A stretch of 25,332 nt of DNA from a virus, in the IMG/VR virus record IMGVR_UViG_3300035698_008430, positions 1 through 25,332 of that record; one strand, written 5' to 3'. The notes below the pieces were generated by a model, which worked only from the letters and a program-made list of their open reading frames with translations, made no database searches and was not told where the DNA came from. Numbering within the stretch: the first letter of the stretch is position 1; every line of letters starts with the position of its first letter. The position numbers were made by a program, and so were the translations under genes. Positions 15,133 to 23,100 of this stretch are shown here, piece by piece.

Positions 15133-16913
15133 AAATTTCAGAAGCAACACCAACTAGTCCAGCTACAGGGGTTGAAATCCTCCCAGTGTCCGCTGCTGGC
15201 CTTCCGAGGTCTTTATTGGTTAGTGATATCAAAACATTCACGGTGGATGAAATTGAGGCAATTACGGCAGCTGTTTCAACCACTGGCGCGGACTCTGTAT
15301 TTATTATGCAGGGTGGTGAACTGAAACCGGTCGATATCGATTTGGTCATTCAGTTGGCACTCGATACGATTTGGGGAAAATCTGCTGCAACCACCTTAGC
15401 CGGTACAGATATTGTTTCGTTGAAAAATGGTGCAACCGAAAAGATCATCACAGTTACAAATTTGGTGGCGTATATGTTGACCGCGCTCAAAGGAGATGTT
15501 CTTGATATTTCGACTCTTGATGCTGCTGGAGCAATCACGAACGCCGACGAGTTATTGATCAGCCAGTCTAGCGTGAGCAAGAGTGTCGCTTTTTCCGACT
15601 TAGTTGCTGCGATCTATACTAGCCTGAAGGCGTATGTTACCGGGCTGGCTGCTGTCACTGTTTCAGCATCTACTGATATCCTTTACGTCATTCAGGGCGG
15701 TGTTGAAAAGAAAGTGACGCTCGCTGAATTGGCTACTCTATTCGCCTTGGGCACTGGAGTTATTCCTCCATCAACATCAATCGAGGATTATATCCCTCAA
15801 TGGGATTCAACTCAGTTGAAATTAAAGACGGGTCTTGGTGTTGCTACTGTTGTCGATTCGGTTGGATCTGATTCGGCGGTTCCTACATCAAAGGCTGTTC
15901 GCACGGCCATTGATGCTGTAACGGCTGGTATTGATTTCGATGATTTGACCGATGTTGCTAGTCCTTTACTTGATACCGATTCATTGATCGTTGAAGTTGC
16001 TGCTGCATTAACAGGTAATCCATACAAAACAGTGCTGACTGGTTTATATGCCTACATAAACGAAAAGTATCTTGCAGCTACGGCTTTAGCATCTCCTGTT
16101 GATGCGACCGATGGACTGGTTATAGTAAGATCGGGAACGCCGGCGGTTCCTTTGCGTATTCTTCCAAGTGAATTATATGAAAGTTTTCTTGAGTCTCTTG
16201 TAGTTGGTACCTTGGAATTTTATACTTCTAGTTCCGAGAGCTATGCTCAATCAGATGATGTTCTGCTTGGATTTGATGACTCCACTCAGTTGATGAAGGG
16301 ATACAGCGTCGATATTTTAAACGACTCGGCAGTGGACGCGGCTAATAGTTATCGATACTACAACACAGAATGGTTCGGTGCTGAAAATATCACTCCAAGT
16401 GCTACTACTGGAGCGACAACCGGAACTGATGAAACGGCAACTAATAAGCTGACAAGAAAATATATCCAGTTTGGTAACATCGCTGATTCTTCTGCGGAAC
16501 TCTGCTTTAATCTGTCGGAAGAATGGGACTACGCTGATTATATAAATGTAAGATTATACTGGACGGCTGACGGGGGAACTGCTGCTGATTATGTACGATT
16601 CATCGTTGGTCTGAGCACGTTTGAGGACGGTGACGCGCTTGACGCTGATATCTCAGGAAGTAATGTTGATGTTGATGACCAATTACTTGCCGCAAATCAG
16701 TTGCATATTGCAGAAGCAAGCGAATTTCTTGGCAATGATTTATGGCCTGATAATGAACCCGATGCTAATGGTGCTTTGATTCATATGAAGATTACTCGCG
16801 ACTATGATTATGCTGGAGCCGGTTCAGCTTTGGCCGATGATGTTCGGCTTCTCGGTGTTCAAATTCAGTACGGACGATATGAAGAGCTTGAAGAGTGGGG
16901 GTATGAAACATAA
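15129..16913 (+). CDS. Repeat-built tail fibre/spike protein
   Basis: This 594-residue protein overlaps the preceding gene as ATGA and has AAGGAT ahead of it. The N-terminal 360 residues carry about seven degenerate repeats of roughly 40-45 residues. Each has the form D-x-L, two or three hydrophobics, Q/N-G-G, K-x-V, then a short helix with L: for example SVFIMQGGELKPVDI (56-70), ELLISQSSVSKSVAFSDL (141-158) and DILYVIQGGVEKKVTLAEL (183-201). VPTSKAVRTAIDAV (251-264) is a sequence type common in phage fibre shafts. Residues 430-594 form a separate, Asp/Tyr/Trp-rich C-terminal domain, possibly the receptor-binding tip. Confidence 0.65.
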   Translation: MKISEATPTSPATGVEILPVSAAGLPRSLLVSDIKTFTVDEIEAITAAVSTTGADSVFIMQGGELKPVDIDLVIQLALDTIWGKSAATTLAGTDIVSLKNGATEKIITVTNLVAYMLTALKGDVLDISTLDAAGAITNADELLISQSSVSKSVAFSDLVAAIYTSLKAYVTGLAAVTVSASTDILYVIQGGVEKKVTLAELATLFALGTGVIPPSTSIEDYIPQWDSTQLKLKTGLGVATVVDSVGSDSAVPTSKAVRTAIDAVTAGIDFDDLTDVASPLLDTDSLIVEVAAALTGNPYKTVLTGLYAYINEKYLAATALASPVDATDGLVIVRSGTPAVPLRILPSELYESFLESLVVGTLEFYTSSSESYAQSDDVLLGFDDSTQLMKGYSVDILNDSAVDAANSYRYYNTEWFGAENITPSATTGATTGTDETATNKLTRKYIQFGNIADSSAELCFNLSEEWDYADYINVRLYWTADGGTAADYVRFIVGLSTFEDGDALDADISGSNVDVDDQLLAANQLHIAEASEFLGNDLWPDNEPDANGALIHMKITRDYDYAGAGSALADDVRLLGVQIQYGRYEELEEWGYET

Positions 16914-17860
16914 TGCAAACAATTGACCCAATATTATACATTACTGATACCGATCCAACTCCAGAAGCAATAATGAATTCTGCTGGTTGGTACGATCAGG
17001 AAGAAACAATACTGACTATTATTGTAGATTCAACCGGTGGAAATACGACCGGTGAAATTTTATGGATGATCGCTCAAGGGTGGGTAATTGTCAGTCAAAG
17101 AAATTATGTTGTGTATCAAGGGGACGTTAATGTTTATTATCAGGAATTTAAACTAACTCGCAATATCCTTAATCCTCGTAAGGCTCTTGACTCATTAATT
17201 CCTTCATTCACAAATGCTTATAATGAGGGGCGCGAACTTAATGACTCCAGATATGATGAACTGATCGATTTGTTTGCTGTAATGGTTACGTATGATCAAA
17301 CTATCTTAAACTTAGGCGAGGCTCGCGATACTGCACAGGGTCTATATGTTGATACTGCTATTTTGGCAATTGAAACAGAATACGATTCATATTCGGCGAA
17401 TGTTCTCTCTTTTATCGACGATGATTATGCAGCCAATGAGGTGGTTGCTGTTAATGAAAAATATGACTCACTCAAGAGTGTTCAGCAATCAAGTTTGATA
17501 TCACGAGGACTGTACAATTCAAGTACGCTCGGAACAATGACGGCTCGGTATGAGCGGGATCGCCTCATTGCTCTTCGTGACTTAGCGGATCGCATTGATG
17601 ATAGGCGACTTAAAATTTATGCAGATCTTCACACCGAAAAAGCTGATATGATTGGTAAATTCGTTGAGGCTCGTGATCGGGTCCGGGCTATACTGAACGA
17701 CGGTGAGCTTGTTCGTATGGATGCCCGCGATAAGGTTCTTACTCAAATGCTATCATTCATGGAACGCCGAGAGGACGGATATCCAGATTTAGGATCAATT
17801 GCAAATATGGTTCATAATCTTGGCACTGGTGCAGCTTCTCAATCTGGAATTCCTGTATGA
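16913..17860 (+). CDS. Helical virion-associated protein
   Basis: In this 315-residue protein the first 80 residues are strand-rich (TILTIIVDSTGGNTTGEILW, then NYVVYQGDVNVYYQEF). The rest is nearly all helix, with long charged stretches (residues about 85-290). An ISRGLYNSSTLGTM segment near 195-208 interrupts the helices. The start overlaps the upstream stop (TAATG) and the 3' end overlaps the next gene by ATGA. Helical proteins at this point of podovirus operons are often tail or internal-core components. No family was recognised. Confidence 0.5.
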   Translation: MQTIDPILYITDTDPTPEAIMNSAGWYDQEETILTIIVDSTGGNTTGEILWMIAQGWVIVSQRNYVVYQGDVNVYYQEFKLTRNILNPRKALDSLIPSFTNAYNEGRELNDSRYDELIDLFAVMVTYDQTILNLGEARDTAQGLYVDTAILAIETEYDSYSANVLSFIDDDYAANEVVAVNEKYDSLKSVQQSSLISRGLYNSSTLGTMTARYERDRLIALRDLADRIDDRRLKIYADLHTEKADMIGKFVEARDRVRAILNDGELVRMDARDKVLTQMLSFMERREDGYPDLGSIANMVHNLGTGAASQSGIPV

Positions 17861-18288
17861 GCATAGGGGATGGCAAATACACTAAGGTTCCTTTAACTCG
17901 TAAGAGACCTGTTGTCTATCCAACAATTCCCAATCCATCTACAGGAAAAGAAATAGGATTGGCTGGTAGTAATCCAGTTGACGCCGTTGAAAATGAATCA
18001 GGAGCTTCTGTGAATGCATTCGTTTTCATTTCAGAAGCATCTGATGTTATCTACTGCTCCAATGATGCTGGAAGGACTATTCAGATAGCAAAGCCCTATA
18101 TGCTTCGTGGGTATATATCAACAAGAACAGTTGGTACCGGCGTGGATGAAGAGGCGCAGAAAATCACACCTGATTACACTGCTGGAGAGCTTATTATTGC
18201 GGCTTATTGTGAAACTGGCATAACCGGCGTATATTGGAACGATCTTAATACGGCTGGCCGTGCATGGGCCGTGGATGGAGATGCCTGA
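17857..18288 (+). CDS. Small strand-rich tail-region protein
   Basis: This 143-residue protein is translationally coupled to the gene before it (ATGA overlap). The N-terminal 40 residues are Pro/Lys-rich and probably extended (TKVPLTRKRPVVYPTIPNPS), and the rest is predicted strand (VNAFVFISEASDVIYCSNDAGRT and so on). It resembles small fibre-chaperone or tail-accessory proteins in layout only. Its stop overlaps the next start (TGATGA). Confidence 0.5.
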   Translation: MSIGDGKYTKVPLTRKRPVVYPTIPNPSTGKEIGLAGSNPVDAVENESGASVNAFVFISEASDVIYCSNDAGRTIQIAKPYMLRGYISTRTVGTGVDEEAQKITPDYTAGELIIAAYCETGITGVYWNDLNTAGRAWAVDGDA

Positions 18289-18953
18289 TGACGACACCAT
18301 CGAGATCATCTAGCGGTGTGTTCTTTCGGAGTCCTCAAGGGGTTCGTGGAAGTAGTTCTCTTGGTCGGTATATTGTTTCAAAGCTGTTTTATAGAAACTT
18401 ATCAGCTCCCGGACCGGGGGGTTATGTTAGATTGTACCTTTCTTGGCAGTATATATTAGATCCTGATAATTTAATTTATTCATCAAAGCCTGACGAGCAA
18501 GCACTAGTTGGGCAGTCGGTGAATGTGTCTTTTAGTTCGGAGGGTACTGTTTATAACTGTGTAAATGGCAGTCCTCTTGATATGGCTGGAATAAATGACG
18601 TTTACGGGCTTCATTCAGTTGGTTTAGATGGTGAGTCTTTTGATATCACTGTTGGGTATGACTGGCTGACAACCTTCATCGGCTTTAATAATTTTACTGG
18701 GGTTAATAACATTCTTGGCACGTTTATTCATGGATATCCAGTCAGTCCTTTTGTGTTGTATAAAGGGTCCGTATGTTACGCTGTCTTCAAGATACCTTAC
18801 AGTGGTGGGTCGGGGTATAGTAGTTATTTTTTACCTCCATTTACTATTACTCTTGGGAGTTTTGCTGGTAAGTTTGATCGTTTGGATCTGAATTATCCTA
18901 GTCAGATTATTCCTAATGGATTTGGCGGGGTTTATAGAGTTGAGGAGTTTTAA
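18288..18953 (+). CDS. Hypothetical tail-region protein
   Basis: I place the start at ATG 18288, giving 221 residues. TGGAG at 18276-18280 is seven bases upstream and the start overlaps the upstream stop, whereas the earlier in-frame ATG at 18264 lies inside the preceding gene without a site. The protein is rich in Gly, Ser, Tyr and Phe, with short strands (VRLYLSWQYIL, VCYAVFKIPYSGG), like an adhesive or tip protein. Its codons are visibly T-rich and use more AGT and GGG than its neighbours, which may indicate recent acquisition. Function unknown. Confidence 0.5.
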   Translation: MTTPSRSSSGVFFRSPQGVRGSSSLGRYIVSKLFYRNLSAPGPGGYVRLYLSWQYILDPDNLIYSSKPDEQALVGQSVNVSFSSEGTVYNCVNGSPLDMAGINDVYGLHSVGLDGESFDITVGYDWLTTFIGFNNFTGVNNILGTFIHGYPVSPFVLYKGSVCYAVFKIPYSGGSGYSSYFLPPFTITLGSFAGKFDRLDLNYPSQIIPNGFGGVYRVEEF

Positions 18954-18956
18954 ATT

Positions 18957-20135
18957 ATGGCTATTAAAGTAAGAAATGACGCTAATCCTTCAGCCGTTAT
19001 CGAAACAGCCTTTGGGGCTGGCCAGAGTAAAGGCAGAAAAGAAACTTTTGATAGAGGTCTTGGAACGTTCGTTCAGTCACAGGATGCGCGACTGAATAGG
19101 ATTCATAAAGCGGCTGAGTCTTCTAAAAACAGAGCGCACGACGTAGAAATGCTTCGGCTTCGCGGTAATAGTGGCGGTAGAGGAGGCGGCGGAACTCCTT
19201 CAGAGCGTTACAGGGCATCCGGCGGCGGTACCAAATTTGATGCGGCAGGAAGTGGGTTTGACGATTTTGTTGATCGAAATCGATATCTTGAGGCATCCGG
19301 CGGCGGCTCTGATTTAGGAGCTGAGGGATATCGTCAGAACGAGTTAGCAAAATATGAGGCTCAATTACGTGAGCGCGGACTTGAACGATCCTACACCGCA
19401 AAGCAACGGGCTGAATTTGATCAAATAGAAAATGCGTATAATGACGCTGTTTCTTCCGGCGACTATACTGAAGATGAATTGACAGACATTCGTCGCCAGA
19501 CTGACGCTAAAAAGATGGGTATCACTCCACGGGAAAGGATCCGGGATGAAGTTCCAGAAATTGGCGGGCATAAAGTTGGTGAACGTTATTCGGAGGGTGG
19601 ATCATTTTATGAGGTCGAGCAAGACCCAAAGACAGGCCGCGCTACAACAAAGAAGGTTGGCGAGGATAAGTCTTTTGTGACGCAGAAGGATAGGCTTGAT
19701 GCACGAAAAATGGCAATTGAGTTATCACGCACAGGTGACGACGACAAGCCTAATAAGAATGAGGTAGAGCGACTTATGAATGACTGGGGTTATGGTGATA
19801 CTCCTTCAGGCGGTGTTGGATATCAGTCAGTCAGTGCTGAACAGGGCGATCGGCAAATGAGTCCGCAAGAGTCTGTTCTCATCGATCGATCAACTGGCCA
19901 GCCAGTTCCACGATTTTCACAGACTCATATTGTCAACTTATTGAATGAGGCAAATTTACTAGATACTCCTATAGAGAAAGCTGTTTTCAGTGTAATGGGT
20001 CGAATCGTAAAGGCAAAGAGTGATCAGGATAATCCTGATTTGAAAACTAAAGATAGAGATAGGCTCATTGAATCGTCTAATCGTATGAAAATGGAGTTTA
20101 GTGATTTAATTGATCAGATAGAGGGTGGTTTGTAA
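18957..20135 (+). CDS. Probable internal virion protein
   Basis: This 392-residue, polar, mostly helical protein has GAGGAG before ATG 18957. The N-terminus (MAIKVRNDANPSAVIETAFG) is followed by charged helices, a Gly-rich linker with GGRGGGG and ASGGG repeats (residues about 70-120), more helix (QNELAKYEAQLRERGLE), and a C-terminal helical pair. Its stop overlaps the next start (TAATG). The pairing with the giant gene downstream and the absence of membrane or enzyme motifs suggest a core or ejection protein packed with DNA in the head. This is inference from order and composition. Confidence 0.5.
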   Translation: MAIKVRNDANPSAVIETAFGAGQSKGRKETFDRGLGTFVQSQDARLNRIHKAAESSKNRAHDVEMLRLRGNSGGRGGGGTPSERYRASGGGTKFDAAGSGFDDFVDRNRYLEASGGGSDLGAEGYRQNELAKYEAQLRERGLERSYTAKQRAEFDQIENAYNDAVSSGDYTEDELTDIRRQTDAKKMGITPRERIRDEVPEIGGHKVGERYSEGGSFYEVEQDPKTGRATTKKVGEDKSFVTQKDRLDARKMAIELSRTGDDDKPNKNEVERLMNDWGYGDTPSGGVGYQSVSAEQGDRQMSPQESVLIDRSTGQPVPRFSQTHIVNLLNEANLLDTPIEKAVFSVMGRIVKAKSDQDNPDLKTKDRDRLIESSNRMKMEFSDLIDQIEGGL

Positions 20136-23100
20136 TGGCTAACGAAAAAGAAGTACCTACATTCGATTGGGAAAATGATGGCATTAGATCAAAAGAAGTA
20201 GCTCGTGATTCGTATGGAACAGCTCTTGATATGGTTAGTCGCGGAGAAGATCCAGAGCGACTTATAAAAGCAAAAACCTATTTCGATGGATGGAGCGATA
20301 AGGATGCTTCAACATTTCGGCAAGTTTATGATCATGTATCCAAGATGCCGGAACAGAAGCGTAAGGATACGATTAAGCAAATGCATAACGAACGTACTCG
20401 TAAAAGCGTAGCTGACGAGTTTGCTGAAGAGTATTCCTATCAGGCACCTGTTTTGCGTGATATCATGGCTGGTATAAATGCTGGTCGTCGTGATATTACT
20501 TCGTTGGTTTCGCGAGCAATCCCCGGTGTTGACTCTGATAAGATCAATCGTGAATCATCTATCATGGAGCAAGGCCGTGCTCAGGCTGCTACAGAAAATA
20601 CGGTTCCTGATTGGCTAGAAACCGGCGTGAGCGGCGTATCCAGATCGTTGTATCAAGCGGCGGCATTAGGTCCTGCTGGTCCTGCTGGTATTATTGCTGG
20701 GTTTGCTGCTAGCGAAGCGAACACGTCCTATACAGACGCTATTGATGCCGGATTAACCGGTAAAGATAAATGGGGTTATGTTGGTCGGGCGGCAGCTATT
20801 GAAGGTGGTATTGCTGGTGCGTTCCAATTAGCTGGAATAGGTGGTCTAGAAAAGGTCATGGGAGGAAAAAGATTAGCCACGTCGGGCGCAAAGGAAGTAT
20901 TTAAGCGAATGGGAATTACCATGCTTCAGGAGCTTCCTGAAGAGGGATTAACTGAAATTGCGCATGAATACAATCGAATTTCAGCGGGTATGTCTGAGCC
21001 TCTTACCTTAGAGCGTGCTACTGACATTCTCGTTCAGACTGGCATCCATACTGCTATGGGCGTCAGCTTTCAAAGTGGTGCAAGCGGTATTGCTCAACAA
21101 AAATCGATCAGGGCTAGAGAGGAAATGGCAGAACGGATATCTGCCGATATGGGGCTGAGTTACGAATCGTCTCTTAATGCGGTTACTCGGGCCGCTGAGA
21201 GCAAGGGAGAGCTATTTGATAATCTTGGTCGAGAGATTGAACGAGAGTCGCTGAAGACAGACGTAGGGCGTGAGATTTGGGTGCGTAGCAATCCTGATTC
21301 AGCTTTGGTATTGTCGGCTATAGATAGTCCGAGTCGTCGTGATTTTGATAAAGCTGGTCTTCCTCGTATGGATTCTAGTGAGCGCAAGAGTCTTGCCGCT
21401 GATTTAGGAGAGCTTATAAAAAACTCTGGTGTTAAGTTTGAGCAGGAGCCAATGAATGTAGAGCTTCAAAATCGTGCTCTTGATCTTGCTGATAATGAAC
21501 AGCCGCTAGGTAACGCTGTTGATCCTAATTTTGTAGAAGGACGAAAGAGTAACGCTGAGGCTCGGCGCGACCGTCGTGCTTCATCTAAGTTGGGACGAGG
21601 ACAACGAAAGCGAGATCAAGAAAAGGAACGCCGTGCAGTAATGGAGGAATCTCAGATTGCTGACCCTGAATCCTATAATAAATGGTTGGCCAGTGTGGAA
21701 GCGGAGGAGCAGGCGGCAAAAGAAGAGCAGGCTGAGGTTGATTCACAACGTGCCATTGATGAAGTTGATCCTAATCGGGTTGAAAATCTGAGATTCTTGT
21801 CCGAACATGTGGCTGATGTTGAAGGCATTACCAGTAATGCTGCAATGCAGACTGTTGCAAAAATGCCTTTTGCTAGCAGGCAAAGACTTTTAAATGTTCT
21901 GCGCGGTGTTACCGAAGAAACGGCCATTACAGATGAGCGCAAGAGTAAGGCCGATCCTGTCGAAAAATATGTAGAGGGTGCTAAATCGGAAAAATCGGAT
22001 ACCGAAGTTGAATCTATTCAGGCGGAATCTAAGGATCTTGGAATTGATTATCAGGGGTTTAATGAGGTTGAAGGTCAACGTTTTTACGAACTAAAGTCAC
22101 CGGAAACAGGCGGTAACTTTGGCTTAGATGACGATAAAACAGTTAAAGATGCCTACATAAGGCATTTGAAGGTTTGGGATGGTGATAAGAATTTAAGCGA
22201 GTCAAAACAGGCTGACTTATCGGCCAAGCTTGAATCGTTGACGAATACTGAATCAAAACAGTCGAAAAAAGAGACACAAAAGGATTCGTTGCGCACAGAC
22301 GATACGCAAATTGAAGTCACTAAATCGTTGCAAGAATCTGAATTGAAGTCAGAAGCCGAGCGGCTTGGAGTTATTTTCAATGGTTATCAAAAAACAGGAG
22401 ATTCAAATGCTAGCCTTCCTCTTTTTTCTGATAATGAAACTAAAAGTACATTCTGGCTTAATGACGGCGAAACAGTTGAAAATGCGCTGAATCGCGTTAG
22501 AGAAAAATTTAGTGCTGAATCAGAAGTCAAAAAGGAATCTCCTAAATCAAAAGGGAAGATCGAAAATGTTGCCGGACTAACAGACGAAGAAAAACAGTTT
22601 CTGACAACAAAAGGATATGACGTTGAAACAACTGTTGATAAGCCTGCGAAGAAGAAGGGGCGCAAGGGTGTTAGTCCTAAATCGAATGATTTGAACGTTC
22701 CAGATAGTAAAGCGGATACGTCGTCGTCGAAAGTTAATAGCAAGGGTAAGAAGGTTGAGCCTAAGATACCTGTCGTAAAAAGCGACACTCCCGCCGAGGT
22801 GATCAAGGAAGTTAAACAGGAGATGCGTAGCCCTTCAAACAATGTTGAAGCCAAGCGCATTAAGGGTGATATCATCGATCAGTTAGAAGATGCCTTGGAA
22901 AAGGCTCCATCTGATGATGAAGTGGAATTTGATGAAAAAATAGGGTTTAAGAATGAGCAGGTTACATTCGATATCCCCGGTGATGGATCGTTTAAGGTAA
23001 ACAATAGCAAGACCGCCATTGCTGGCTTGCTGAAACGAGCAAAGGCGTTATCTATAAGTCAAAAAGCTCCAGTATACCGAACTAAGCTAGATCCAAGGGC

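Noticed and set aside
22387-22875. 162-codon antisense frame
   Set aside because: It is a Ser/Phe/Leu-rich mirror of the charged linker of the giant gene, with no independent support.
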